Assembly: GCF_023630705.1 (NCBI RefSeq)
Contig: NZ_JALQEM010000043.1
Coordinates: 16,553 to 80,552, forward strand
DNA from: Caballeronia sp. GAFFF1
GTDB lineage: Bacteria > Pseudomonadota > Gammaproteobacteria > Burkholderiales > Burkholderiaceae
DNA: 64,000 nucleotides
Direction of reading: 5' to 3'
The position numbers were made by a program, and so were the translations under genes. Below the pieces are notes generated by a model that saw only the letters and a list, made by a program, of their open reading frames with translations, was not told where the DNA came from and did no database searches. Positions 35,869 through 44,980 of this stretch are shown piece after piece; within the stretch, counting starts at the first letter, position 1; every line of letters begins with the position of its first letter.

Positions 35869-36525
35869 GGCGGCGCCTCCCGCACTTAATTACGCAAGCG
35901 TTGCGCCCGGGGGAACCGGGAACGACGAGGCGTTGCACATCTAAGACAGCTCGGAACAGGAATTCCAGGTGAGCGATAAGGGTTTATTTTGGGGTTGTCT
36001 ACTCCATGTCCACCGATATGGATTTTGCCCGCTCAACTGAGCGGGTTTTCTTTGCGTCTGTTTGCGTCCACCGAGCCGCAGTTGCCGCTCCCATACATCG
36101 ACGCGGATCGCTCGTTGTACTAACGATTGCAGGCGCGACGTACCATTAAAGGTAATCCTAATAATACGAGTCATCAGGATTAGAACAGGGCGAGGGCGGT
36201 CGTCAGGGTTCGTGGACGAGCCTTGCCGAGGCCATTCGCGCCCCGGCTGCCGAACGTTCCTGCATGCTGAGCACGTCGATCATACTCAGCGGCGTGCGCA
36301 CGTTCGTAGCCGTCTGATCGCCTTACCAAGCGGGCGTACCGATGCGATCTCTCATCAAGGAAACAAGCTTCCGGATCTGATAATACGGATGATCATGCGT
36401 TTCCTCTCGTTGGGTTGAACGGGTGATCTTACTGAACAACGGCGCGTCGGTTGGCCTTCGCCTCCTATTGGGCGGATGCGCCTCGGCTCCGACTGATGTA
36501 GGTCTCGGATCGTCGAAAGTCAGCG
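35869..36525. other. Long intergenic region between ligD block and catabolic operon
   Basis: About 650 bp without a recognised gene. It holds the promoter of the ligD pair (leftward) and an intrinsic terminator facing right at 36028-36053. The only plus-strand sequence that this terminator could serve is non-coding, so a small RNA between about 35880 and 36050 is conceivable. Confidence 0.4.
36028..36053 (+). terminator. Intrinsic terminator with no obvious upstream gene
   Basis: CCCGCTC and GAGCGGG form a perfect 7-bp GC-rich stem with a 4-base loop, followed by TTTTCTTT. The T run follows only on the plus strand. No plus-strand gene lies upstream until 33575. Confidence 0.7.
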
Positions 36526-37497
36526 TTACGCTTGAGTCGAGAAGCCGAACAAACTAACCGCATTCTCCACGAGAAGCCTGCGCCGGGTCGTCTCGCTCGG
36601 CGCCCATGCCTTTACGAGCGAGAAATCCCGCACCTCATCCTCTTGTCTGAACGGCTCAATGTCCGTCGGCTTGGCATCTCCGCGCCGTTCTGTCGCGCCC
36701 GTGTGCGGCCAGTCCGATCCCCATACCACCTGTGCGGGCGCGGCTTCGACAAGTGCATGACCGATCGGCGCCGTGTCCGGATACGGAGCACGCTCCGAGA
36801 TCCGGTACGGCGCGGACAACTTTACGAAGGCCTTGCCACTCGCCATCAGACCGGTCAGCGCGCTGAACCCGTCCTGCTGTGCGCCTTTCGCTGCCTTGGC
36901 AAACCCGAAGTGATCGAGCACCACGGGATGCGGCTGCGCCTGAATACGCGGCGCTAGTGCCTGGATGACTGGCAGCGCCGCAAAGATCTGGATCACCGCG
37001 GGGCGTCCGCGAAGCGTCTCGACCGTATCGGAAAGACGCCGATACGCGCCGTCCACATCATGGTTCTGCCCGACTTCCAGGTTGATGCGCATACCGCACA
37101 CGCCCGCGCCGATTAGGTCGTCGACCTGCTGTGCGGAGAACGACTTGTCGATCACCGCGATGCCGCGCGCCGACTTGCCAAGTTGCGTCAGCGCGTCAAG
37201 CAGACACGCATTGTCGGTGCCGTAGACGCTCGGCTGGACGACGACCGTGCGCTGCACACCGATCGACGCATGAAAGCGACGAAGGTCAGCAACCGTCGCG
37301 GGCGGCGGCATATAGCGGCGCTTGGGCGAATACGCGAAGCGCGCCGGATCAAACACGTGACAATGCGAATCCACCACGCCTGCGGGCACCCGGAACCCAA
37401 CGGGCGAGACGGCGGCAGTCGCCTTCGCCAATGCATTATCGAAGCCGAACAGCGATGCTGCCCCGGCAGCAAAGAGAAATCCGCGTCTATCCATCAT
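36526..37497 (-). CDS. Tat-exported amidohydrolase (LigI-like lactonase family)
   Basis: 323 residues. The N-terminus DRRGFLFAAGAASLFGF is a twin-arginine signal, so the enzyme should act in the periplasm. The mature part is a TIM-barrel amidohydrolase of the group including 2-pyrone-4,6-dicarboxylate lactonase: VDSHCHVFDP (His-x-His), VLDHFGFAK and VWGSDWPHTGA near the end. It is the last gene of a five-gene leftward operon with a second, cytoplasmic homologue at 42937. It may open a lactone before uptake of the free acid; the substrate is inferred only. Confidence 0.8.
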   Translation of the reverse strand: MMDRRGFLFAAGAASLFGFDNALAKATAAVSPVGFRVPAGVVDSHCHVFDPARFAYSPKRRYMPPPATVADLRRFHASIGVQRTVVVQPSVYGTDNACLLDALTQLGKSARGIAVIDKSFSAQQVDDLIGAGVCGMRINLEVGQNHDVDGAYRRLSDTVETLRGRPAVIQIFAALPVIQALAPRIQAQPHPVVLDHFGFAKAAKGAQQDGFSALTGLMASGKAFVKLSAPYRISERAPYPDTAPIGHALVEAAPAQVVWGSDWPHTGATERRGDAKPTDIEPFRQEDEVRDFSLVKAWAPSETTRRRLLVENAVSLFGFSTQA

Positions 37498-37533
37498 CGA
37501 ACTGTCTCCATCGTTATGGTTATGGTTGAGCGC

Positions 37534-38844
37534 TCATTCGTCTTTCACGAGGAGTCGAAGGCATCCGGTCAGCAACGTCGACACGATAAGCATCGCCGCC
37601 ATGCCGAGCATGCCCATCGAGAAGGAGCCGGTCTGGTCCTTGAGCCAGCCCACGAGGAACGGTCCTGCGAAGCCGCCGAATGTACCGACCGAGTTGATGA
37701 AGGCCAAACCGCCCGCTGCTGCCGCGCCGGAAAGAAAGCGCGTTGGAATGCTCCAGAACACAGCGCGCGCAGTGGTCACGCCGATGACGGCGACCGTGAT
37801 GCCGATCATCGCCGGCCAGAAGGCGTTCAGCAGCGCCGCGACGGTCATGCCGCCGGCCGCGAGCAGACAGGTCAGGAACAAATTGAGTATCTTCTTGCCG
37901 CTGCGGTCGACGGCGCGCGCCCACGTCAGCATTGCGACAGTTGCGAAGATGTAAGGCACCGACGAAACGAGGCTGATGGCGGATATCGAAAGCCCGTGCG
38001 ACTTGAGGATCGTCGGCAGCCAAATGCCGATGCCGTATGAACCCATGACGAAGCCAAACTGGATCGCGGTCAGGATCAGCACGCGCGAGTCTCTCAGAGC
38101 GGCGCCGAGGTGCTTCTTCTCCTTCTCACGGCGCTCCGACGCCAGCATGTCGATCAACGCCTGACGCTCGGGCTCGGAGAGCCACGTAGCTTGCGTGGGA
38201 TTGTCGCGCAACTTCAACAGCACAACCACCCCGATGATCGATGCCGGCAGTCCTTGCAGGATGAACATCCACTTCCATCCGGCGAGGCCCAGAATCCCGT
38301 CCATGTTGAGCAAAAACCCTGAAAGCGGACCGCTCAGGATCGACGAGACCGGCACGCCGACCATAAACCACGCCAGCATGCGCGTGCGGTACTTCGCTGG
38401 AAACCAGCATGCCAGATAGAACGTGACGCCCGGAAAGAAGCCAGCTTCCGCCACGCCCAGCACAAAGCGCGCAAAGTAGAAGCTCTTCGGCCCGACTGCG
38501 AGCGCAGTCGCGGCAGCGGCCAGACCCCACGTGATCATGATGCGCGCGAGCCAGCGGCGCGCGCCAAAGCGATACAGCATGAGGTTGCTCGGCACTTCGA
38601 GCAGGCAGTATCCTGCGAAAAGAATGCCCGCGCCCCAGCCAAACTCCGTCGCAGACAGGCCGAGGTCTGCGTTCATGCTGAGCGCGGCAAAACCAACGCT
38701 CGTCCGATCGATGTAGTTGAAGATGAACGCGAGTGTCAGCAGCGGAAGCAGCCGCCACGCCGTCTTAGCTACGGCCTGTTGTTGTAATGCTTCGTCGCTC
38801 GCGGGCGCGAGCGTCGCGGATTGTGCATGCAATGCGGATGTCAT
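37534..38844 (-). CDS. MFS transporter, anion:cation symporter type
   Basis: 436 residues with about 12 membrane helices. FIFNYIDRTSVGFAALSMN at the start and the RFVLGVAEAGFFPGVTFYL helix are characteristic of the ACS family that carries organic anions such as tartrate, phthalate and glucarate. It lies 42 bp after the porin gene and 36 bp before the Tat-amidohydrolase gene. It probably brings the carboxylate substrate of this regulon across the inner membrane. Confidence 0.85.
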   Translation of the reverse strand: MTSALHAQSATLAPASDEALQQQAVAKTAWRLLPLLTLAFIFNYIDRTSVGFAALSMNADLGLSATEFGWGAGILFAGYCLLEVPSNLMLYRFGARRWLARIMITWGLAAAATALAVGPKSFYFARFVLGVAEAGFFPGVTFYLACWFPAKYRTRMLAWFMVGVPVSSILSGPLSGFLLNMDGILGLAGWKWMFILQGLPASIIGVVVLLKLRDNPTQATWLSEPERQALIDMLASERREKEKKHLGAALRDSRVLILTAIQFGFVMGSYGIGIWLPTILKSHGLSISAISLVSSVPYIFATVAMLTWARAVDRSGKKILNLFLTCLLAAGGMTVAALLNAFWPAMIGITVAVIGVTTARAVFWSIPTRFLSGAAAAGGLAFINSVGTFGGFAGPFLVGWLKDQTGSFSMGMLGMAAMLIVSTLLTGCLRLLVKDE

Positions 38845-38886
38845 GACTTGTCTCCTGCCAAATACGGATGTCGGTCGCGCGAGGCG

Positions 38887-40110
38887 TCAGAACTTGTGTC
38901 GAATGCCGACTCTGACGGCGACCTGATTGCTCGTCGTCGAAGGCGTCATGCCGGTGATCGTCGCGACGGCGGGTTGATTGAGCGAATCGGTGCCGCTCGC
39001 GTGCTCGTAGACCGCGACTGAGTACACGTCCGTGCGCTTCGAAAGGAAGTAGTCCGCGCCAAGGCTCGCAAGCTCGTACTTCGCGCCGTCGCGCCCAGCG
39101 GCGCCACTGCCCTTCGTGTAATCGAAAGCCGCGCCGAAGAGCAACGCGGGCGTGAGCTGCCACTTCGCGTTGACTTCGACGTTGTGGAAGTACGCCGTGC
39201 CCGTATAGCCGAGAGGATTTGGCCCGGACGACGACCCGAGATCCTGATAACGCGTGTTCGAATACGCGACACCGAGCGTCGCGGGACCGATTGCATATGC
39301 TGCGGCAACCGCCGCGATCTGCAGGCTCTTCGCCGATGCGAAACCCGCGTACACCGGATTGCTCTGCGGCGACGTCGCCGAGCCGAAGCTGCCAAGATTG
39401 TTCGTCGTCGCCGGGCCACCGTTCGGATTCGAGCCGTAGAAGGACGTGTTGGGATTGCGCGCGTTCAGATAGCCTGCGCCAACTGACAGCGGTCCGTTCG
39501 CGTAGCCCGCGCCGACGGACCAGATGCTGTTCGTACCAAAGGATCCCGCCACCCCGCCGAAGCTGTACAGCCCGGCGAACGTGAAGCCTCCCATCGTCGG
39601 CGATGTGTACTTGACGGAATTGTTGATGCGGCGGGTGTTCGAAGCGTTGTCGAGATCGCCTGGATGCTCGGCCATGTAGCCGCCCCACTGCGGCGCGGCG
39701 AGCAGCGGCGCATAGAAATCGACCACTTCGTCGTACTGACGCCCGACCGTCACTTTGCCGTAGCTGCTCGCGACGCCGACCCACGACTGCCGCCCGAACT
39801 CGGCGCCGCCCTGCCCGAGCGTGCCGTTATTAACGTTGAAGCCGTTCTCGAGCACAAAGATCGCCGTATAGCCGCCGCCAAGATCTTCGACGCCTTTCAA
39901 GCCCCAGCGGCTGCCTTGCAGGCCGCCCGTGCCGCCGTCCATCACCGACCATTGCTGGCCGCCTCTGAAGCCGCTCGCCGTGCGGCCGGTCTGCGCGTTG
40001 TTGAGGTAGTTGAGGCCGATATCGACGATACCGTACAGCGTGACCGTGCTCTGCGCATGTGCCGCGAGGCAGGGCAAGAGCAAGGCGGCGGGTGCGAGTT
40101 TTTTCAACAA
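38887..40110 (-). CDS. Outer-membrane porin, Gram-negative general type
   Basis: 407 residues with a cleavable signal peptide (LKKLAPAALLLPCLAAHAQ). The mature protein begins STVTLYGIVDIGLNYLNNAQ, shows alternating beta strands, and ends in RVGIRHKF with the C-terminal Phe required for outer-membrane assembly. It is a member of the beta-proteobacterial trimeric porins. Its position between aconitase and the MFS transporter suggests a substrate-specific entry route. Confidence 0.9.
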   Translation of the reverse strand: MLKKLAPAALLLPCLAAHAQSTVTLYGIVDIGLNYLNNAQTGRTASGFRGGQQWSVMDGGTGGLQGSRWGLKGVEDLGGGYTAIFVLENGFNVNNGTLGQGGAEFGRQSWVGVASSYGKVTVGRQYDEVVDFYAPLLAAPQWGGYMAEHPGDLDNASNTRRINNSVKYTSPTMGGFTFAGLYSFGGVAGSFGTNSIWSVGAGYANGPLSVGAGYLNARNPNTSFYGSNPNGGPATTNNLGSFGSATSPQSNPVYAGFASAKSLQIAAVAAAYAIGPATLGVAYSNTRYQDLGSSSGPNPLGYTGTAYFHNVEVNAKWQLTPALLFGAAFDYTKGSGAAGRDGAKYELASLGADYFLSKRTDVYSVAVYEHASGTDSLNQPAVATITGMTPSTTSNQVAVRVGIRHKF

Positions 40111-40158
40111 GATGGTGTCTCCGTGGGATATGTTGTGTTTTGGTTCCGTCGATGGCGC

Positions 40159-42897
40159 TCAGGCTTCCTGCGAGACGGATTCACCGGTCAAGCTCGACAG
40201 CACGTAAGGCAGGATGCCGCCGTGGCTGAAGTACGTTGCTTCGATCTGCGTGTCGATGCGCGCGAGCAGCGTGACCTCGCGACGCGTGCCATCGGCGCGC
40301 GTTATGACGAGCGTCACATGCTGCAGCGGCTGCACGCCGTTCTCAATGTCGGTGATGTCGAACGTTTCGCTGCCATCGAGGCCGAGCGATTGCGCACTGT
40401 CATCGCCGATGAATTGCAGCGGCAGCACGCCCAAGCCCGCCAGATTGCTGCGATGAATGCGCTCGAAGCTGCGCGCGATCACGGCCTTTACGCCCAGCAA
40501 ACGAGTGCCCTTCGCGGCCCAGTCGCGGCTCGATCCCGTGCCGTACTCCTCGCCCGCGACGATGATCGAAGGCGTACCCGCGTCGATGTAACGGCGCGAT
40601 GCATCGAAAATCGTCACGCGCTCGCCGCTCGGCTGGTGCAGCGTGTAGGGCCCTTCATCAGCGGCGCCGTCGGCTTTCGCGGGCAGCATTAGGTTCTTCA
40701 GGCGCACGTTGGCGAACGTGCCGCGCACCATCACTTCGAAATGGCCGCGCCGTGCGCCGTACGTGTTGAAGTCCTTTTGCGCGACGCCGTGCGCGGTGAG
40801 CCATTCGCCGGCGGGCGAGTGCTTCGCAATCGAGCCGGCCGGGCTGATGTGGTCCGTCGTGATCGAGTTGCCGAGGATCGCGAGCGCGCGCGCACCTTGG
40901 ATGTTCGCTGCGGCTTGCGCGTCGCTGAAGAAGTCCGGTTCCGCCGCGTAGGTCGACTCAGGCCAGTCGTAAACTGCCCCTTCGCCGCTCTTAATGTCGT
41001 TCCACAGGTCGTGGCCGGCGGTGAAGTCGGCATAAAGACTCGCATAGTGGCTCGGATTCGCCGCGTAGCCGCTCAGTGCCTTGATCTCGTGGTTGGTGGG
41101 CCAGATATCGGCAAGCATCACCGGCTTGCCATCGCTACCGACGCCGAGCGGCTCCGATGTCAAGTCAATGCGCGTCGTGCCTGCCAGCGCGAACGCGACG
41201 ACGAGCGGCGGGCTCGCCAGGAAATTCGCGCGCAGATTGCCGTGAATGCGCGCCTCGAAGTTGCGATTGCCGGAGAGGACTGCGCTGCACACCAGGTCTT
41301 TCGATACAACGGCTTCCTCGAGCGCGGGATCGAGCGGCCCGATGTTGCCCACGCACGCGCCGCATCCGTATGCTGCAATACCGAAGCCGAGTTGTTCAAG
41401 CGGATCAGTGAGGCCCGCGTCTCTCAAATATGCGGTCACGACGCGCGAACCGGGCGTAAAGAGCGTCTTGACCCAGGGTTTCGCCTTCAGCCCGCGTTGC
41501 AGGGCTTTCTGCGCGACGAGCCCTGCCGCCACCAACAGCTCGGGATTTGACGTATTTGTGCACGATGTGATCGCCGCGACGAGCACATCGCCATGACCGA
41601 TCTCGTATTGCTCGACGGGACCGGGCGCCCCAGCCGGTGCCGCCGATACCGCGTGACGCTCATCGAGCTGCGCTGCCGTCTTCCCGTAGCCGCCGCTCTT
41701 CGCGTCCTGAAGCATCACTTCGTCGAACCGGTGTCCGAGCCGCGAAAGATCGACGCGATCCTGCGGGCGCTTCGGACCGGAGACGCTCGGCTTGATTTTG
41801 CCGAGATCGATCCGGATGACACTCGAATAGTCGACGTCGCCCGCTCGCGGCGCGCCGAACAGCCCTTGCGCCGTGAAGTAATCGCGGATCAGCTCGACTT
41901 GCGCATTGCTGCGGCCGGTCTGACGGTAGTACGTCAGCGTGTTCTCGTCGATCGGGAAGAAGCCGCTCGTCGCGCCATACTCCGGCGCCATGTTTGCGAT
42001 GGTCGCACGGTCGGTTGCGCTCAGCGACGCGGCGCCATCGCCGAAAAATTCGACCAGCTTGCCGACCACCTTCGCGGCGCGCAGTGTTTCGGTGACTTGC
42101 AGCACGGCATCGGTGGCGGTCACGCCGGCCGCGAGCGCGCCGGTCAGTTCGACGCCAACCACATCAGGCATCAGCATGTAGACCGGCTGCCCCAGCATGC
42201 CCGCTTCCGCCTCGATGCCGCCCACGCCCCAGCCGAGCACGCCGATCCCGTTGATCATCGTCGTATGCGAATCGGTGCCGACGAGCGTATCCGGGAACAC
42301 GACCCCATCCTTTTCGATGACGCCCTGCGCAAGGTATTCAAGATTGATCTGATGACAAATGCCGATGCCCGGCGGCACGACCTTGAACGTCTCGAACGCC
42401 TGCATGCCCCACTTCATCAGTTCGTAACGCTCGCGATTGCGCGCGAATTCGACTTCCATGTTTCGACGCAACGCGTTCGGCACGTTGGAAAACTCGGTCT
42501 GCACCGAATGATCGACAACGAGATGCACAGGCACGAGCGGCTCGACGGTTTTGGGATCAGCGTTGCGCTTTTGCGCCTGGCTGCGCATCGCGGCGAGGTC
42601 CGTCAATAGCGGAATCCCGGTGAAATCTTGCAATAGCACGCGGCCGACGACGAACGGGATCTCGTTCTCGCGCGGCGCGTTCGGCTTCCAGTTGGCAAGC
42701 TCCGTCACGTGCGAGTCGAGCACTTTCGCGCCGTCGCAATTGCGCAGCACCGATTCCAGCAGAATTCGGATAACCACCGGCAAGCGGTCGATGTTGTCGA
42801 AGCCTCGAGCCGCTAATGCGGACAGCGAGTGATAGCGGACAGCTTGCTTGTCTAGCGTACGGACGCAATCGAAGGCGCCAGCGCGGGGTGAGGCCAT
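40159..42897 (-). CDS. acnA: Aconitate hydratase (AcnA type)
   Basis: 912 residues of the AcnA/IRP-type aconitase. Iron-sulfur ligands are visible in SCTNTSNPELL (near 440) and GCGACVGNIG (near 510). Other signatures are VVDHSVQTEF, FPDTLVGTDSHTTMING and the swivel-domain stretch GEEYGTGSSRDWAAKG. It isomerises citrate and isocitrate via cis-aconitate. The motifs favour AcnA over AcnD, although a PrpF-family gene lies nearby. It lies inside a carboxylate catabolic operon, so it probably processes a pathway product rather than serving as the main Krebs-cycle enzyme. Confidence 0.9.
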   Translation of the reverse strand: MASPRAGAFDCVRTLDKQAVRYHSLSALAARGFDNIDRLPVVIRILLESVLRNCDGAKVLDSHVTELANWKPNAPRENEIPFVVGRVLLQDFTGIPLLTDLAAMRSQAQKRNADPKTVEPLVPVHLVVDHSVQTEFSNVPNALRRNMEVEFARNRERYELMKWGMQAFETFKVVPPGIGICHQINLEYLAQGVIEKDGVVFPDTLVGTDSHTTMINGIGVLGWGVGGIEAEAGMLGQPVYMLMPDVVGVELTGALAAGVTATDAVLQVTETLRAAKVVGKLVEFFGDGAASLSATDRATIANMAPEYGATSGFFPIDENTLTYYRQTGRSNAQVELIRDYFTAQGLFGAPRAGDVDYSSVIRIDLGKIKPSVSGPKRPQDRVDLSRLGHRFDEVMLQDAKSGGYGKTAAQLDERHAVSAAPAGAPGPVEQYEIGHGDVLVAAITSCTNTSNPELLVAAGLVAQKALQRGLKAKPWVKTLFTPGSRVVTAYLRDAGLTDPLEQLGFGIAAYGCGACVGNIGPLDPALEEAVVSKDLVCSAVLSGNRNFEARIHGNLRANFLASPPLVVAFALAGTTRIDLTSEPLGVGSDGKPVMLADIWPTNHEIKALSGYAANPSHYASLYADFTAGHDLWNDIKSGEGAVYDWPESTYAAEPDFFSDAQAAANIQGARALAILGNSITTDHISPAGSIAKHSPAGEWLTAHGVAQKDFNTYGARRGHFEVMVRGTFANVRLKNLMLPAKADGAADEGPYTLHQPSGERVTIFDASRRYIDAGTPSIIVAGEEYGTGSSRDWAAKGTRLLGVKAVIARSFERIHRSNLAGLGVLPLQFIGDDSAQSLGLDGSETFDITDIENGVQPLQHVTLVITRADGTRREVTLLARIDTQIEATYFSHGGILPYVLSSLTGESVSQEA

Positions 42898-42936
42898 GAT
42901 GATGTTCTCTCTGGAATTGCGGGGAATGTTTGCCGG

Positions 42937-43725
42937 TCAGAACTTGAAGAGGCTCGTCGGCGTGTCGTTAAGGATGGTCTGGCGGTCCTGCGCGTGAGGA
43001 ATCCACTCATCGAGCGCGGCGCGCTGGGTCGCGTACTCCTGCGTCGCTTCGTATTGCGTGAACGGCCAGTCGCTCGCCCAGAGCAGACGTTGCGGACCGA
43101 ACGCATCACGCAGAAGCGGTGCTGCCTGCTTCGCGATTTCGAAGCTCGTCCGATACGCCCCGGACAGCTTCACCCACACGCGGCCGCTCCCGCCGAACGT
43201 GAGCAGGCGGCGAAAGCCAACGTCGCTCGTGCCTTGCTGCCGGTCTGGCATACCGAAGTGATCAACAACGACGTTCACGCCCGCATCGACCAGTGGCGTC
43301 AGCGAGTCAGAGAGGCGCGCGGCGCGGTCGTTAATTTCGATGTGCCACTTACGCCTCGCGCATTCCGCCACGGCTTCCTTCCACGCTCCGATCGTGAAGT
43401 CTGGAACCGGCAGATTGCCCGTTAGATTCACGCGCACGCCGACCACGCCGGCCGCCTCAAACGCGTCGAACTGATCGAGATCCGTTTGCGGATCCACCGC
43501 GACGACACCCCGAAGTCGCGCGGGCTGCGCGCGCAGGCATTCGAGCAAATACGTGTTGTTGTTGCCAAGCACGCTAACCGCAATGAGCACGCCGCGCGTG
43601 ATGCCGTTTGCATCGAGGTGCGCGAGATAGGCGTCGAGTGGCGCGTCGTAGTCCGGTGTAAACCGGCGCGAGTCGATGAACCTAAGGCTGCGATGAAAAA
43701 CGTGGGCATGCGTGTCGACTGACAT
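42937..43725 (-). CDS. Cytoplasmic amidohydrolase (LigI-like lactonase family)
   Basis: 262 residues from the ATG at 43725, where conserved sequence begins (SVDTHAHVFH). The open frame continues upstream, but without conserved features. It is a TIM-barrel amidohydrolase of the same family as 36526-37497: DTHAHVF, VVDHFGMPD and LWASDWPFTQYE. There is no signal peptide. It is the first gene of the leftward operon, 39 bp before acnA. Likely reaction: hydrolysis of a lactone to an open-chain polycarboxylate. The substrate is unknown. Confidence 0.82.
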   Translation of the reverse strand: MSVDTHAHVFHRSLRFIDSRRFTPDYDAPLDAYLAHLDANGITRGVLIAVSVLGNNNTYLLECLRAQPARLRGVVAVDPQTDLDQFDAFEAAGVVGVRVNLTGNLPVPDFTIGAWKEAVAECARRKWHIEINDRAARLSDSLTPLVDAGVNVVVDHFGMPDRQQGTSDVGFRRLLTFGGSGRVWVKLSGAYRTSFEIAKQAAPLLRDAFGPQRLLWASDWPFTQYEATQEYATQRAALDEWIPHAQDRQTILNDTPTSLFKF

Positions 43726-43766
43726 TAGCGCTCTCGTGACTGACTCAATTTGACGATTTACCGTCG

Positions 43767-43820
43767 AAAACGCAATCAGATTAAAATTGGCGGATGTCTT
43801 TGTCAACACGAAAACGCAAT
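43767..43820 (-). promoter_or_regulatory. Two direct AAAACGCAAT repeats upstream of the leftward operon
   Basis: AAAACGCAAT occurs at 43767-43776 and again at 43811-43820, 44 bp apart, in the promoter region of the amidohydrolase-aconitase operon. The core AAACGCAA is identical to the right arm of the inverted repeat upstream of the PrpF-family gene (44949-44956). These are candidate binding sites for the GntR regulator encoded at 43903-44832. Confidence 0.6.
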
Positions 43821-43840
43821 GTACGCGTCGCTGAGGGCGC

Positions 43841-43864
43841 AAAAAAAAGCCGCCCGAAGGCGGC
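43841..43864 (-). terminator. Intrinsic terminator of the GntR regulator gene
   Basis: GCCGCC and GGCGGC form a 6-bp stem with a 4-base loop (43849-43864). On the minus strand it is followed by a run of eight T (43841-43848). It ends the leftward GntR message before the next leftward operon. Confidence 0.88.
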
Positions 43865-43902
43865 TGCGTAGGCCTGAACGGCAAGACGTATGGTTTACCC
43901 GC

Positions 43903-44832
43903 TTACGCTTCGACCTGGTGGCTTTCCTTGTTTTGCTCTCGCTCGAAGACCTCGACGACGGCCTTCTTCGTGCGCGCGGCGTCGATATGTCGCCGCAGCA
44001 GACTGGCTGCACCGATGAAGTCGCCGCCCTCGATTGCATCGAGAATATCGATGTGCTCCTGCGCCAGCGCACGCCGTGGCAATTGCTGCCTAGCCTGCCG
44101 GTATTCGGCGAGTCGCCGCATCTGGTCAAGGCGGCGCAGCGTTTGCAGTGCGAAGCGGTTGCCTGACCACGCGGCGATGGTTTCGTGCAGTCGCGCGTTC
44201 GATTCGAAGCGCTCGGTAGCCGTCATCGCTTCGTACCCGCCGTCCAGAATCGCTTGCTGCTCGCGGCGCAACTCTCGCAATTCATCTAAATTGGGCCGGA
44301 ACTTTGGGCTCAGGATGCCCGCCGGCTCGATCGCCGCACGCAGCGAATACATGTCGTCATAGGCCTCGAGCGAATCGATCATAGGAAGGAAGCGCCAGCC
44401 GTAGCCAGCCTCCTTTTCAGCCCAGCCCTCGCTGTGCGCGCGCACCAGCACTTTGCGAATATCGCCCCGCGAAGCTTCCAAGATGCGCGTCAGGTCGGCC
44501 TCCGTCACGGACTCAGGAATCTCCCCACGAAACCGCGCATCAGCGAGCCGCAGATAGAGCGGGTCGTCGGCGGAATTGACCTGCTCGAGTACATCGGCCG
44601 GCAGCTCGTCGAACGACGACTCGACGGAATAACCGCGATTCTTGCTGTAGCGCATGACGCCCGCCTCGACGAGCCGGTCCAGCGCCACACGGACCGGCGA
44701 ACGCGACGTGCCGATGAGCTTGGCGAGTGTCCATTCGGGCAGGTGTGTGCCTGCGGGCAGCCGTTCACGGCGGACGTAGGCGATGATTTCGCGCAGCGCC
44801 TTTTGCTGACTGAGGGTGAGATCGGAGGTCAT
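43903..44832 (-). CDS. GntR-family transcriptional regulator (FCD type)
   Basis: 309 residues. An N-terminal winged helix (about 10-75: LPEWTLAKLIGTSRSPVRVA) is followed by a longer than usual linker, and a helical ligand-binding domain with His-containing FCD-like features (ARLHETIAAW, LRRHIDAA) occupies the C-terminal half. It sits between two divergent operons whose promoters share an AAACGCAA element. It probably controls both in response to the pathway substrate. Confidence 0.85.
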   Translation of the reverse strand: MTSDLTLSQQKALREIIAYVRRERLPAGTHLPEWTLAKLIGTSRSPVRVALDRLVEAGVMRYSKNRGYSVESSFDELPADVLEQVNSADDPLYLRLADARFRGEIPESVTEADLTRILEASRGDIRKVLVRAHSEGWAEKEAGYGWRFLPMIDSLEAYDDMYSLRAAIEPAGILSPKFRPNLDELRELRREQQAILDGGYEAMTATERFESNARLHETIAAWSGNRFALQTLRRLDQMRRLAEYRQARQQLPRRALAQEHIDILDAIEGGDFIGAASLLRRHIDAARTKKAVVEVFEREQNKESHQVEA

Positions 44833-44930
44833 GTTCGTAACGCAACGTGGCAGCTTGTTGAACTATAACCCGCGCGGTTGGCGCTTAGGAGCGTATTCGC
44901 AAAAGGTGCAACAAAATCCTTGCGCGTGGT

Positions 44931-44956
44931 TTGCGTTTGTTATTAAATAAACGCAA
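44931..44956 (+). promoter_or_regulatory. Inverted-repeat operator in the GntR/PrpF divergent promoter
   Basis: TTGCGTTT (44931-44938) and AAACGCAA (44949-44956) are perfect 8-bp arms around a 10-base AT-rich centre. The element lies 25 bp upstream of the GTG start of the PrpF-family gene and 99 bp from the GntR start. Such a site would let the regulator control both itself and the rightward operon. Confidence 0.72.
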
Positions 44957-44980
44957 CTAAAGAGATTACGGAGAAGCAAC

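Noticed and set aside
41593..42609. Plus-strand open frame of 338 codons opposite aconitase
   Set aside because: Shadow of the aconitase gene; no domain recognised.
40159..42897. Assignment as 2-methylisocitrate dehydratase AcnD because of the nearby PrpF-family gene
   Set aside because: The sequence follows AcnA (VVDHSVQTEF, GTDSHTTMING), no prpB/prpC genes are present, and the length suits AcnA.
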